64,000 nucleotides of DNA from Bradyrhizobium sp. cir1. GTDB taxonomy: Bacteria > Pseudomonadota > Alphaproteobacteria > Rhizobiales > Xanthobacteraceae. Below are positions 45,413-54,654 of the stretch, piece after piece (position 1 is the stretch's first letter; every line of letters starts with the position of its first letter). Location: positions 501,557 to 565,556 of the forward strand of contig NZ_JACIHE010000003.1 in the NCBI RefSeq assembly GCF_014198245.1, given 5' to 3'. Under the pieces are notes generated by a model, which was given only the letters and a program-made list of their open reading frames with translations, was not told where the DNA came from and made no database searches. The position numbers and the translations under genes were made by a program.

Positions 45413-45580
45413 GCCTGTCCCCACCCGCCCGGTAAATTCAGCTTCTCCCAAGCCCGGTGGAAACGCAAGGTCGAGGCCCCCGGGATCAACACCAAAGAGA
45501 CTGCGGCGGCCGGCTATGCTAGTCTTCACCGCCCGCGCATTTTGCGGTTACGAGCTTCCTGTTTCTCGGGAGGAATTTTC

Positions 45581-46072
45581 ATGAAACGAATGATTTTACC
45601 GGCGGCGTTACTGTCGCTCTTTGCCTTCTGCGTCGGTGGCACCGCAAGCGCGCAGCGCATGCAGGAGATCGTCGCCACCGAGACGATCGAGCTTCGGGCC
45701 GAGCAGGCCCGCACCTTCACGCTGGATCAGCCGGTGGCGAGGTTCTCCCTTTCCGTCGAGGACATCGCGCAGGTCATTCCGGAAACCGATCGCGTCTTCA
45801 CGATCCGGGGCCTGAAAGCCGGTCGCGTGATGATGACGGCCTATGCCGCGGATGGTCAGGTGGTCCACCGCTCCAACATCATCGTGGACCAGACCCAAGG
45901 GCTGGTGAAAATCTATCGGGCCGACGTCAAGGACTATGTCGGCTTTTTCTGCACCAGCCGCTCGTGTGGTCGTGCCGATCCCGATGCCAAGCCGCTGCCT
46001 TACGGGGCGACACCTGAGGCCCAGCAGCGGAGCGAGGGCAGCAGCGCCGCGCCGCCAAGGGAGTCCCGGTGA
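45581..46072 (+). CDS. pilus assembly N-terminal-domain protein at the head of the Tad locus
   Basis: Start ATG 45581 follows CGGGAGGAA at good spacing. The 163-residue protein has a signal peptide (MILPAALLSLFAFCVGGTASAQ) and a domain of the T2SS-T3SS pilus N-terminal type at about residues 30-105 (FTLDQPVARFSLSVEDIAQVIP ... TIRGLKAGRVMMTAYAADG). This domain also forms the N-terminus of the secretin CpaC encoded downstream. The tail is Pro/Ala-rich with two cysteines. It is periplasmic, and I infer a partner of the CpaC channel. Confidence 0.82.
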   Translation: MKRMILPAALLSLFAFCVGGTASAQRMQEIVATETIELRAEQARTFTLDQPVARFSLSVEDIAQVIPETDRVFTIRGLKAGRVMMTAYAADGQVVHRSNIIVDQTQGLVKIYRADVKDYVGFFCTSRSCGRADPDAKPLPYGATPEAQQRSEGSSAAPPRESR

Positions 46073-46505
46073 GGAATACACCGGCAGGGCCGGCCGCGGC
46101 GCTGGACGCATAGGCGTTGGCGCCTGCGGCCCTTCGGAAATTCGGGTCCGCGTCGGTGCAACGCCCCTGGCAAGCCGCCGGGCGATGATAAATCGTCGTT
46201 GTTGCTGACTCGCGCGACCTGTCTGGCCGCGTCTTTCGCCAGCCGGTCTGCCGCTCATTCTGGCATATGCGCGGCTGGTTGCCTGCGGCAGGTGCAGTTA
46301 ACCCGCATTTTAACGGGGTTTTGCCTCTTTAACTGCCGGCGTTACCCGGGTTCCAGGCGGTATTTTTCCGGACGCCCTAAGTAAGGTTAAAAAACGATTA
46401 GCAGGTGACAACTTTCAGGCGAAATATTAGAGTTTTAGTCAGTTGGCGATTTTTGCCTGCCAACGGTAATGGTCAGTTAATCTTAGTAAAGAGGGATTTT
46501 CTCCT
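46073..46505. promoter_or_regulatory. regulatory region upstream of flp
   Basis: This is an AT-rich spacer of 433 bp without a gene, preceding the highly expressed type of gene flp. It holds an inverted repeat GCAGTTAA (46294-46301) / TTAACTGC (46329-46336) enclosing a smaller AACCC/GGGTT pair. TGGCGATTTTT (46444-46454) recurs upstream of cpaA at 46894-46904. The ribosome site GAGGGATTTTCTCCT lies just before ATG 46506. Exact promoter elements are not assignable. Confidence 0.5.
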
Positions 46506-46709
46506 ATGTTGAAATATTACATCAAGACCACCGAAGCCCTGAAGCAGCTCCGCGCGGACAAGAAGGGCGTAGTGTCGTTTGAGTACATCATCGTCGCTGC
46601 TTGTGTGGTCGCCGCGGTCGCTGCTGTGTTCAGCACTGACACTACGGTTGGTATCGGGAAAGCTCTGAAGGCTGGGCTCGACGCGATCATCGCCAAGCTT
46701 CCCGCCTAA
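46506..46709 (+). CDS. flp: Flp-type pilin precursor
   Basis: This 67-residue prepilin has a short basic leader ending at Gly21 and a mature part starting VVSFEYIIVAACVVAAVAAV, with Glu at +5 and Tyr at +6 as in Flp/Fap pilins. The hydrophobic stretch forms the filament core. CpaA (gene 46922-47428) should cleave after Gly21. It is the major subunit of the Tad pilus. A hairpin directly after the gene separates it from the assembly genes. Confidence 0.93.
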   Translation: MLKYYIKTTEALKQLRADKKGVVSFEYIIVAACVVAAVAAVFSTDTTVGIGKALKAGLDAIIAKLPA

Positions 46710-46730
46710 GCGTGCGTTGCAATCAATTCG

Positions 46731-46757
46731 GGGGGGCAACTGGGCTGTATGCCCCCC
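46731..46757 (+). terminator. hairpin after flp, likely attenuator
   Basis: GGGGGGCA (46731-46738) pairs with TGCCCCCC (46750-46757) around an 11-nt loop, 21 bp after the flp stop. There is no T-run. It would give a flp-rich short transcript with partial read-through into cpaA, the usual arrangement for a pilin gene. Confidence 0.6.
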
Positions 46758-46921
46758 TGAGACTTCAAATTGTCACACCCAGCGTTGGCGTCGCCGGCGC
46801 AAGTGCGGTGCCCTAGACAACCGTTGAGTGGAAGCGATCAGCATACCGCTGCGGGGGGAGGTTATACGATCGTCTGACTAGGGGATATTGGACTGGCGAT
46901 TTTTTTCTGAGGCGCGTTTTT

Positions 46922-47428
46922 ATGAGTTGGATTGTTCACATAGCCTCAATTCTTGAAATCCTGTTGTTGCTGTATGTCGCAACGCTTGATGTCGCGACGC
47001 GACTGATCAGAAATGAGGTCTGCCTGGCGCTGGCGCTCCTTGGAATCGCCAGTCAAATCGGCAGTCCGGTGCAACTTGCTCAATCGCTGATCGCTGCTGC
47101 GATACTCTTCCTGCTGCTGCTGATCATCTATACGCGGGGATGGATGGGCGGCGGCGATGTCAAGCTGCTGACTGCCGTGACGATTGGTTTTCCGCTGACG
47201 GGGGTGATCCAGCTATTGACCATCACGGCAATGGCCGGCGGTGTTCTTGCCATGGCGCATCTGGTGATGCGCAACTTGCCATATCCAAAACTGGCGCCAG
47301 CCGGATCGTCGTTCGCGCGCCGCGTCTACGCGGTCGAGCGCTGGCGCCATTTGCGCCATGCGCCGTTGCCTTACGGAGTTGCCATCGCTTGCGGCGGCAT
47401 CTGGGCCATTTTCAGTCGAGGATTTTGA
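46922..47428 (+). CDS. cpaA: prepilin peptidase CpaA/TadV
   Basis: This 168-residue polytopic protein of the A24 family (type IV prepilin peptidase, short form without N-methylase domain) has catalytic aspartates visible as LDVATR with Asp23 and GGGDVKL with Asp79 (the GxGD motif). It has about five to six membrane segments. It processes the Flp prepilin and the TadE-like pseudopilins. The stop is followed by the cpaB start 1 bp later. Confidence 0.92.
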   Translation: MSWIVHIASILEILLLLYVATLDVATRLIRNEVCLALALLGIASQIGSPVQLAQSLIAAAILFLLLLIIYTRGWMGGGDVKLLTAVTIGFPLTGVIQLLTITAMAGGVLAMAHLVMRNLPYPKLAPAGSSFARRVYAVERWRHLRHAPLPYGVAIACGGIWAIFSRGF

Positions 47429-47429
47429 C

Positions 47430-48386
47430 ATGTCATCCGCTTTGCGCATCTCGATCATCATGGTGCTGTTGCTCGCGACCACGGCGCTCGGGCTCATTGC
47501 CTACAACATGAACCTGCCGAGACAGGTCCCCGTGCAGGTCGCCGAAAGAGGACCGGCGGCGCCAGCAACTGTCGGATATTTCATCGCGGCACGACCGCTG
47601 CCAAAGGGCACATTGGCACGCCAGGAGGATTTCACGCTCCGCCAGGTGGCGCCGGATCGTGTTCCGACGGGGGCGATCCTTGAAACCCCCGACTCCTCGG
47701 CCGGGCTGCCCGGCTCTCTGGTGCGCAGGTTCGTCGAAGCCGGCAGCCCCATCACATTGCAGGATATCCTGCGCCCCCGGGACCGCGGCTTCCTCGCCAG
47801 CGTGCTGGCGCCGGACAGCCGGGCCATCAGCATCAAGGTCGACGAGGAATCCGGCGTCTCGGGCCTGGTCAGGCCGGGCGATCATGTCGACGTGGTGCTG
47901 ACCCAGGTGTTCGAGAAGGCGGATCCCGCGCGTCGCGCGATGAGCGAGACCGTCCTGCGCAATGTCCGGGTCATCGCGATCGACCAGGAGATCGTGCAGG
48001 GCGGGCGCGGTATTGGCTCCGTGACCGGCAAGCTGCCGCAGACGGTGTCGCTGGAGCTGACGCAGGAGCAGGTCAAGAAGGTCACGGTCGCCAAGCAGCT
48101 CGGAACGCTCTCTCTGGCGGTGCGGGCCGCCATCGATCAGTGGGACAAGGGAGACACGGGTTCGATCTCGAGCTGCGACGTGTCGCCCGAGCTTGCGCGC
48201 CAGAATGCGATCGCGGGACAGCGGACGGCGGTGGTGGTTCATTCCGGCGGCGAGGTCAAGCAGTACACCGTCCGGAAGCAGGACGCCGAAGACGGCGACA
48301 CCGCCGTGAGCTGCGATGGATCGGACGCTGCCAGCCGCACCGCCAGCGCAATTGGCTACGCTTCCAGGCAGCCGGAGAAACGCTGA
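47430..48386 (+). CDS. cpaB: Tad pilus assembly protein CpaB
   Basis: ATG 47430 gives a 318-residue protein starting with an N-terminal membrane anchor (RISIIMVLLLATTALGLIAY). A SAF domain follows at about residues 45-110 (AARPLPKGTLARQEDFTLRQV), then the CpaB/RcpC region with VKVDEESGVSGLVRPGDHVDVVL. It is a periplasmic part of the pilus machine next to the secretin. A longer frame from 47358 overlaps cpaA and is not needed. The TGATG overlap couples it to cpaE. Confidence 0.92.
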   Translation: MSSALRISIIMVLLLATTALGLIAYNMNLPRQVPVQVAERGPAAPATVGYFIAARPLPKGTLARQEDFTLRQVAPDRVPTGAILETPDSSAGLPGSLVRRFVEAGSPITLQDILRPRDRGFLASVLAPDSRAISIKVDEESGVSGLVRPGDHVDVVLTQVFEKADPARRAMSETVLRNVRVIAIDQEIVQGGRGIGSVTGKLPQTVSLELTQEQVKKVTVAKQLGTLSLAVRAAIDQWDKGDTGSISSCDVSPELARQNAIAGQRTAVVVHSGGEVKQYTVRKQDAEDGDTAVSCDGSDAASRTASAIGYASRQPEKR

Positions 48387-49582
48387 TGAATTTGGCCGTG
48401 ATCACTCCGCCCCAGGATACGACATCCGTCGTCACGCGCAACCGGATCGTCTGTTTCGTCAATGACGAGATCAGCGCCGGCGCTCTCGGCAAGGGTCTCG
48501 AAGGCAGCAATGTCACCATCAGGCACGGCACGATCCGCAATGCCATCAAGATGCTGGAGACGGATACCGACCTGTTCGCCCTGGTGACCGACATCAGCGG
48601 CATCGATGATCCATTTCCCGAGCTGGAACGCCTGGCCGGCGTCTGCCCGCCCGACGTCCATGTGGCTCTGGTCGGTGACAACAGGGAGATCACCTTCTAC
48701 CGCGAGCTGATGGAGCTCGGCTTGACCGAGTACCTCCCGAAGCCGCTGACGCGGGATATCGTGCTGGACCAGTTGCGCCCGAAGCTGCTGGGCGACGTGT
48801 CGCACGTTGCGGCCGATCGCGGCGGGCATGTGGTCTCGATCTGCGGCGCGCAAGGCGGTGCCGGCGCAACCAGCATCGCCATCAATCTCGCGCTGCAGAT
48901 CGCCGAGACCACCAAGGCCAAGGTCGCGCTGCTCGATCTGCATCTGCAGGGCGGCGAGACTGCCGTGATGCTCGGCGTTCGGCCGGGGCCGGGGCTGCGG
49001 ATCGCTTTGGAAAACCCAATGCGCGCCGACACGCTGTTCATCGAGCGCGCGGCCATCGAGGTCAACGAGCGGGTGTCCCTGATTTCCGCCGATGAGGAGC
49101 TGGATGCGCAGCTCGACATCACCGAGGCGGGGGTGCGGCACGTGCTGGGCCTGCTCCGCCAGCGCTTCAACTATATTGTCATCGACATGCCCGTGCCGTT
49201 CCCGCCGTCGATGCATTCGGTGATCGAACTGTCGCGCCACGTACTGGTGCTGCTGGAAGCCGAGGTGACCGGACTGCGCAACGCCCATGCGCTGCGCACC
49301 GCGGTCACCAACATCGCCGGCAAGGACCGGGTGTTCACGCTGCTGAATCGTGCCAATCGCGCCGGCGGGCTTCCGATGGCGACCATGGTCAAGGCCCTCG
49401 GCGCCGAACCGGACATGGTGATTCCGGACCTCGGCAAGGGCATGACCCAGGCGGTCAATCTCGGCATCCCCGCGCTCAAGCACGTCAGGAGATTGCGGCG
49501 CCACCTTGCTCCGATCGTCCGGGAGATCACGGGCATCGGTGCCGGGCGCAAGGGCCGGTTTAGGAGGCTGCTCGGGCTATGA
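48386..49582 (+). CDS. cpaE: Tad pilus localisation ATPase CpaE/TadZ
   Basis: The protein has 398 residues from ATG 48386. Residues about 15-125 form a degenerate receiver-like domain (VTDISGIDDPFPELERLA; ELGLTEYLPKPL). About 140-385 form a ParA/MinD-type ATPase with the deviant P-loop GAQGGAGATS, in which the usual lysine of GGxGKT is replaced by Ala. CpaE proteins place the pilus machine at the cell pole. Its 3' end overlaps cpaF by 4 bp. Confidence 0.92.
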   Translation: MNLAVITPPQDTTSVVTRNRIVCFVNDEISAGALGKGLEGSNVTIRHGTIRNAIKMLETDTDLFALVTDISGIDDPFPELERLAGVCPPDVHVALVGDNREITFYRELMELGLTEYLPKPLTRDIVLDQLRPKLLGDVSHVAADRGGHVVSICGAQGGAGATSIAINLALQIAETTKAKVALLDLHLQGGETAVMLGVRPGPGLRIALENPMRADTLFIERAAIEVNERVSLISADEELDAQLDITEAGVRHVLGLLRQRFNYIVIDMPVPFPPSMHSVIELSRHVLVLLEAEVTGLRNAHALRTAVTNIAGKDRVFTLLNRANRAGGLPMATMVKALGAEPDMVIPDLGKGMTQAVNLGIPALKHVRRLRRHLAPIVREITGIGAGRKGRFRRLLGL

Positions 49583-51015
49583 AGAAGTTCGGTCGACGCC
49601 CGGACGATATGCCGGATCGTTTGCCCGCACTGGCGGCAGGCTCGCCCTTGCCAGTGCCTGGCGCGCCTGCTGCGACGACAAGTCTGCCGTCGCCGCCCCC
49701 AAGCGTGCCTGCCGCGACGCCCGCAATCGTGCCAAGGCGTGAGGACACGCCGGTTCACCACCCCGTGATGCCGGCCTCGCTGCGCGAACGGGTCATCGAG
49801 CAGATCGATCCGGCCGCGGCGGCAACCGTCTCGCGCGATATCCTGCGGCGCCAGGTCGAGGAAATCATCCACGGTATCGCCAACCAGGACCGGCTCGAAC
49901 TGTCGGGCCGCGAGCAGATGATGCTCGCGGACGAGATCGCGGACGACATGACCGGCTACGGCCCGCTCCGGCCGCTCCTGCTCGACCAATCGATCAGCGA
50001 CATCATGATCAACGGTCCCAGCAACATCTATGTCGAGCGAAGCGGCAAGCTGGAGCGGATCGCGGTGCGGTTTCGCGACAATAACCATATCGCCTCGGTG
50101 GCGCAGAAGATCGCGGCCCAGGTCGGACGGCGCGTCGACGAATCCAGTCCGATGGTGGATTGCCGCCTGCCGGACGGCAGCCGGGTCAACATCATCCTGC
50201 CGCCGCTCGCGGTCCACAGCCCCTGCATTTCCATCCGGAAATTTCCGAGCCGCCGTCTGGACATGGCCGGCATGGTCGAAAACGGTTCGATGACCCCGGC
50301 CATTGCGCAATTGCTGGAGATTGCCGGCCGGTCGCGGCTGAACGTCCTCGTCTCCGGCGGCACTGGCTCGGGCAAGACCACCTTGCTCAACGCCATGAGC
50401 CAGTTCATCGATCCCAGGGAGCGCATCGTTACAATCGAGGACGCGGCGGAGCTGCAGCTCCAGCAACCGCACGTGATCAGCCTGGAGACGCGGCCGCCGA
50501 GCCTCGAAGGCACCGGGCAGGTGACCCAGCGCGATCTCCTGTGGAACGCCCTGCGCATGCGTCCCGACCGGATTATCGTGGGCGAGGTCCGCGGCGCCGA
50601 AGCCTTCGACATGCTGCAGGCCATGAACACGGGCCATGACGGCTCGATCTCCACTGTGCATGCCAACAGCACCCGCGACGCCCTGACCCGCATCGAGAAC
50701 ATGGTGCAGATGGGGCAGGTCAATCTGCCGTCGCGGGCGATCCGGTCCCAGATCGTCGCGGCACTGGATCTCATCGTGCAGGTGGAACGCATGCGCGACG
50801 GGCAGCGCCGCATCATCCAGATCAGCGAGGTGATCGGCCTCGAAGGCGATGTGATCACCACCAACGACATCGCGGCGTTCGAGTATCAGGAGGAGGACGT
50901 CCACGGCCGCATATCGGGTGCATATAGGTCCACTCACGCGGTCCCGAAATTCAAGAGCCGTCTTGTCTATTACGGGCTCGATCGGGACTGGGACGAAGCT
51001 ATGAGGCATATATGA
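49579..51015 (+). CDS. cpaF: Tad pilus secretion ATPase CpaF/TadA
   Basis: This 478-residue GspE/PilT-family ATPase has a Pro/Ala-rich N-terminal extension (about 1-60), an N-domain, Walker A GGTGSGKTT at 260-268, an Asp box IVTIEDAAELQL, Walker B RPDRIIVGEVRGAEA, and a His box GHDGSISTVHANS. It powers pilus extension and probably retraction. Gene order cpaE-cpaF-tadB-tadC with 4-bp overlaps is the classic Tad arrangement. Confidence 0.95.
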   Translation: MKKFGRRPDDMPDRLPALAAGSPLPVPGAPAATTSLPSPPPSVPAATPAIVPRREDTPVHHPVMPASLRERVIEQIDPAAAATVSRDILRRQVEEIIHGIANQDRLELSGREQMMLADEIADDMTGYGPLRPLLLDQSISDIMINGPSNIYVERSGKLERIAVRFRDNNHIASVAQKIAAQVGRRVDESSPMVDCRLPDGSRVNIILPPLAVHSPCISIRKFPSRRLDMAGMVENGSMTPAIAQLLEIAGRSRLNVLVSGGTGSGKTTLLNAMSQFIDPRERIVTIEDAAELQLQQPHVISLETRPPSLEGTGQVTQRDLLWNALRMRPDRIIVGEVRGAEAFDMLQAMNTGHDGSISTVHANSTRDALTRIENMVQMGQVNLPSRAIRSQIVAALDLIVQVERMRDGQRRIIQISEVIGLEGDVITTNDIAAFEYQEEDVHGRISGAYRSTHAVPKFKSRLVYYGLDRDWDEAMRHI

Positions 51016-51944
51016 TACCGCAATCAGTGATCGTTGCCGTTTTGGCGCTCCTGCTGTGTGCGATAGCCGTGTCGTTGTGGCTGGACGCACGACAGCGCCG
51101 GATGGAGCGCCAGCTCACGACAGCTCTGCCAAGTTCAGATCCGGCCAGTTTGCCCTCGATTCGCCGTCTGGAGAGTGGCACCCGCTCGCGGTTTCTGCAT
51201 CGTTTGGCCAACTACCGCTCGGGCATAGTTTACGCTTGGCACCCGGCTTACGTGGCGGGGGCCGCCATCTGCGCGGCGTCAGCGATCTTCTATTTTAACC
51301 GTCTGCTTGGATTTTCTACGCTCTACGTGTCGATCGCGGCTGCGATTGTGGCGATTGTGGTGGTGCGAGGTCTCCTTGGATGGCAACAACGGCGTTTTGT
51401 CGATCAACTCTTCCGGCAGCTACCTGACGCGATCCAGCTAGTGACAAGCACCGTTCGATCCGGGCTACCTGTGAATGAATCATTTCGCACGATCGCTCGC
51501 GAGATGCCGCAGCCGACGGCCGGGCAGTTTGCTATCGTCTGCAGCGAATTGGCTCTGGGGAGGTCTCCAGAGGAGGCCGTGGAAGCAGTTTATCAGCGAA
51601 CACAAGTACCGGAGTACGCGATGTTTGCGGTCACGCTGGCCGTCCAGTTGAAGTCAGGCGGCAGCCTGGCCGAAACGTTGCAGACGCTGGCAGAAACGGT
51701 AACTCAGCGCGTTGCGCTGGCTGCCCGCGCGAAGGCCCTCGCTGGAGAGGTGATCTTCTCGTCGCGCGCCCTTTCGTTGGCACCTCTGATCGTAGGTGGG
51801 TTGCTATACTGGATCAATCCGCAAACAATCGATCTGCTATTCCATGACCCCGTCGGGAACAAGCTTCTGGCATATGCGATCGGCTCGGTGCTCCTCGGGC
51901 ACTTCGTGATACGCTGGATGATCAGACGGGAGACCGCGCTATGA
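51012..51944 (+). CDS. tadB: Tad inner-membrane platform protein TadB
   Basis: This 310-residue protein has a GspF/TadB domain with membrane segments near residues 2-20, 75-115, 255-275 and 285-300 and a conserved cytosolic part (RQLPDAIQLVTSTVRSGLPVNESF; LKSGGSLAETLQTLAETV). It forms the inner-membrane platform with TadC. The start is in the ATGATA overlap with the cpaF stop. Codon third positions are visibly less GC-biased than in cpaE and cpaF, suggesting different descent of this segment. Confidence 0.92.
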   Translation: MIPQSVIVAVLALLLCAIAVSLWLDARQRRMERQLTTALPSSDPASLPSIRRLESGTRSRFLHRLANYRSGIVYAWHPAYVAGAAICAASAIFYFNRLLGFSTLYVSIAAAIVAIVVVRGLLGWQQRRFVDQLFRQLPDAIQLVTSTVRSGLPVNESFRTIAREMPQPTAGQFAIVCSELALGRSPEEAVEAVYQRTQVPEYAMFAVTLAVQLKSGGSLAETLQTLAETVTQRVALAARAKALAGEVIFSSRALSLAPLIVGGLLYWINPQTIDLLFHDPVGNKLLAYAIGSVLLGHFVIRWMIRRETAL

Positions 51945-52849
51945 GTGCTGGCCTTGGTTTTGTGGCCCTCGCCATCACTGCCGCGGCTGCAACCTTCGTA
52001 CTGATTATCCGCGAAATCCACCTTCGCACGCTGAACACGCGGGTTTCGAATGCCGTGCTGGGGATCCCTGACCGACCGATACGCTCCCAACACGTGATCG
52101 GTTGGTTTTCCTCGATCGGCACGCGGTATCGGAGCTTCTACGCCGAGGAAAATCTGGAAGAGCTGCGAGCAATCTTGCAATCGGCAGGTTTCAATCATTA
52201 CCGAACGTTGCCGATCTGGATCGGAGTGAAGATCGTCAGCATGTTCTTGTTCCCTGTTGCGGTTTTCCTTGCTGCGCAGGTTTCGGGAAGATCACCGGGC
52301 GATGTGCTGATCTTCACGCTGTTTGGCGTGGTGATCGGCATCATGGGGCCGCGACTCATATTGTTCGTGTTGAGACGGCGTTTTGATGCTGCCATCCGGC
52401 TGGGCACGCCTGATGCGATTGATTTGCTGGTTGTATGCAGCGAGGCGGGAATGGCCCTCGAGAGTGGGCTCCAGCGCGTAGCCGAAGAAATGAACCAGTC
52501 TAACCCCGCAATGGCCCGCGTCTTACATGGTCTTCTCGATGATCTCCGGATATTGCCAAGTCGCGTCGAGGCATTCGAGAAATTGGCGTCGACCTCGGAT
52601 GGGCTTCGCCGCTTCGGCACTATGGTTAGCCAAAGCCTGCAATACGGAACGCCCCTGGGTCAGGCTCTGCGCACGATCGCTTCGGACCTCCGGCGCGATC
52701 GCATTACTAAGCTGGAGGAGCGAGCGCACAAGCTGGGCGCCAAGCTGACGATTCCGATGGTATTGTTCCTACTTCCGGCCATGTTCGTCATTCTCGGCGG
52801 AAGTCCGTTCCTGCATCTCATTCGTACCTTTGGCAAACTTGGACACTGA
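51941..52849 (+). CDS. tadC: Tad inner-membrane platform protein TadC
   Basis: This 302-residue T2SSF-domain protein is paralogous to TadB. Its membrane segments are near residues 5-25, 95-115, 120-140 and 275-295, and the core motifs are GTPDAIDLLVVCSEAGMALESGLQRVA and TPLGQALRTIASDLR. It overlaps tadB by 4 bp and pairs with TadB in the membrane platform. Confidence 0.92.
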   Translation: MSAGLGFVALAITAAAATFVLIIREIHLRTLNTRVSNAVLGIPDRPIRSQHVIGWFSSIGTRYRSFYAEENLEELRAILQSAGFNHYRTLPIWIGVKIVSMFLFPVAVFLAAQVSGRSPGDVLIFTLFGVVIGIMGPRLILFVLRRRFDAAIRLGTPDAIDLLVVCSEAGMALESGLQRVAEEMNQSNPAMARVLHGLLDDLRILPSRVEAFEKLASTSDGLRRFGTMVSQSLQYGTPLGQALRTIASDLRRDRITKLEERAHKLGAKLTIPMVLFLLPAMFVILGGSPFLHLIRTFGKLGH

Positions 52850-52857
52850 TCCGATCC

Positions 52858-53316
52858 ATGAGTGCGGTCCGAACTTTTGGGCTTGAAAAGCAGAAAGAAT
52901 CGCTTGCGGCGGATCAGCGCGGGGCCGTCGCGCTTGAGATGCCCTTCGTCTTTATTTTCTTGATGTTCAGCCTGCTCCTGCCGCTTGCCGATGTTGCAGT
53001 CGCCGGCTTCAAGTACATTTCCGCCTATCAGGCGTTGCGGGATATGGGACAACGTACTCAATATTCGCCGCCGAGCGACGTCACAGATGCGGGCGCTATC
53101 AGCAGCTGGCAAAGCTCTCTCCCCACGAGCGTCGCAGGCTACTCTGTCACTACGCAGATCTATTGCGGCGATCCAGGAACTCCGGCTCCGTGCGCTTCGG
53201 GAACAATTTTGCCCAAATACTATACCTTCACAACAAGCTTTACCTTGTCGCCCCTCGTACTTGGATCGGTGTTCTGCAGCACCTGCACCATAAACTACTC
53301 GGAACGATTTCAATAG
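52858..53316 (+). CDS. TadE-like minor pseudopilin
   Basis: This 152-residue protein has a type IV-like prepilin signal: Gly22 followed by AVALEMPFVFIFLMFSLLLP, with Glu at +5. The C-terminal part is periplasmic with cysteines (IYCGDPG..PC, FCSTC). It is probably processed by CpaA. It lies 8 bp after tadC and 9 bp before tadG. The name is family-level only; it could equally be the TadF member. Confidence 0.82.
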   Translation: MSAVRTFGLEKQKESLAADQRGAVALEMPFVFIFLMFSLLLPLADVAVAGFKYISAYQALRDMGQRTQYSPPSDVTDAGAISSWQSSLPTSVAGYSVTTQIYCGDPGTPAPCASGTILPKYYTFTTSFTLSPLVLGSVFCSTCTINYSERFQ

Positions 53317-53325
53317 GAGCTTGTC

Positions 53326-54654
53326 GTGCGTAACATGCTTCGATGTCGTAGAGGTTCAGTCGCATTCGCGACCGTTATCGCCTTGGTGCCCCTGATCGGA
53401 GTGGTCGCGCTCGGGGCCGAGGCGGGATCATGGTACGTCACCAAGCAACATGCGCAGACGGCAGCTGATGCGGCAGCCTTTTCCGGCGGTTTGACGCTGG
53501 CGTGCTCGATCTCTGGAAGCAGCAATTGCGATACAGCGCAGGACTATGTCTATCGCGGCAAGGAATTCGCAGCCCAGAACAAGTTCTGCAACACCGGTGA
53601 TACTGTGTTCACGTGCGCAAGCTCGCTTGCCGCGGATACGACACAAACCGTGCTGATCGACCAAGGTGCATATGACGCCGTTACCGGCGCTTGGACCAGT
53701 TCGACGAGCGGCACTTTCGTTCGCGCCAGTGTCAGTCAGCATCAGCCGGCATACTTGGCAGCAGTACTTGGCTTATCGACTGTCGATATCGGCGCTCAAG
53801 CCATTGTCCAGATCCAGAACCCGAAGAACCTGTGTGGCTTGGGACTTAATTCGTCAGGTACCTCACTTACGATCGGTGGTAGCAGTATCATTACCGGAAC
53901 TGGCTGCGCGCTGATGTCAGACAGCGCCGTCAAGTATAACAGTACTCCGACTTTCGTTGGTTCGGATTGGGCCGTTGATGCCGTAGCCGGTTGTAAGGCT
54001 TCGTCGGGCCATTGCACCATTAGCGTGCCTTATAACTATAACATGCTGCCCGTCGTGAACCCGCTAAAGGTGCTGGATACCGAAACGTTCAATAGCCGGA
54101 CAGGCAATACACCACCACCGCAAGGGAGCGATCCGCGCTGCAATAGCAAAGGAAAATGCTATTTGCTCACTCCGAACAGCAGCGCAGGAGCGTACAAAGA
54201 CATTACGGTGAACAATAATGACACGCTAATTTTTACCGCCTCCGGAACCTATTTTTTTTACAATGCGAGTATAAAAATCAATTCCGGAACGGTCATTGGC
54301 ACAGGCGTAACCCTTGTTTTGCTTGGGACGTCGAGCCTTTCAATTGGTAGTGGCGCAACGGTTAATCTCTCGGCCCCTGCGACAAACACCTTCTCTTCTG
54401 ACCTGAATGGCGTTCTGATCGACGACCAGTCGAGCGCAGCGGTCTCCATCACCGGCGGTGGCACGGTTGCATTGAGTGGCGCGATGTACTTCCCCAAAGC
54501 CGACGTTACTTACGGCGGAACGGTTCAAGGTGCGAGTACCTGTGCAGAAGTGATCGCCAATACGCTCACCATAAATGGCAACGTCTACCTGAGCTCGACT
54601 GGATGTGGTTCGAATACCATCACAAGTACTCAAATCGTTGCTTTGGTGCACTGA
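53326..54654 (+). CDS. tadG: TadG-like pilus assembly protein
   Basis: This 442-residue protein starts with GTG 53326 after GGAGCTTG. Residues about 10-60 are the Tad (TadE/F/G-like) N-terminal domain (RRGSVAFATVIALVPLIGVVALG ... AQTAADAAAFSGG). Position +5 after the Gly is Ala, not Glu. The C-terminal half is Ser/Thr/Gly-rich with many short strand repeats (LIFTASGTYFFYNASIKINSGTVIG...), like a small beta-helix, and ends in VALVH. The 3' part is markedly AT-richer than the flanking genes. It overlaps the next gene by 1 bp. Confidence 0.83.
   Translation: MRNMLRCRRGSVAFATVIALVPLIGVVALGAEAGSWYVTKQHAQTAADAAAFSGGLTLACSISGSSNCDTAQDYVYRGKEFAAQNKFCNTGDTVFTCASSLAADTTQTVLIDQGAYDAVTGAWTSSTSGTFVRASVSQHQPAYLAAVLGLSTVDIGAQAIVQIQNPKNLCGLGLNSSGTSLTIGGSSIITGTGCALMSDSAVKYNSTPTFVGSDWAVDAVAGCKASSGHCTISVPYNYNMLPVVNPLKVLDTETFNSRTGNTPPPQGSDPRCNSKGKCYLLTPNSSAGAYKDITVNNNDTLIFTASGTYFFYNASIKINSGTVIGTGVTLVLLGTSSLSIGSGATVNLSAPATNTFSSDLNGVLIDDQSSAAVSITGGGTVALSGAMYFPKADVTYGGTVQGASTCAEVIANTLTINGNVYLSSTGCGSNTITSTQIVALVH

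Noticed and set aside
46294..46336. Inverted repeat GCAGTTAA/TTAACTGC as a riboswitch
   Set aside because: The arms are only 8 bp with a 27-nt spacer and no known aptamer signature is visible; kept only as a regulatory note.
46444..46456. Sigma-54 promoter before flp
   Set aside because: The GG and GC elements are 8 nt apart, not the required 10, so it does not fit the -24/-12 pattern.
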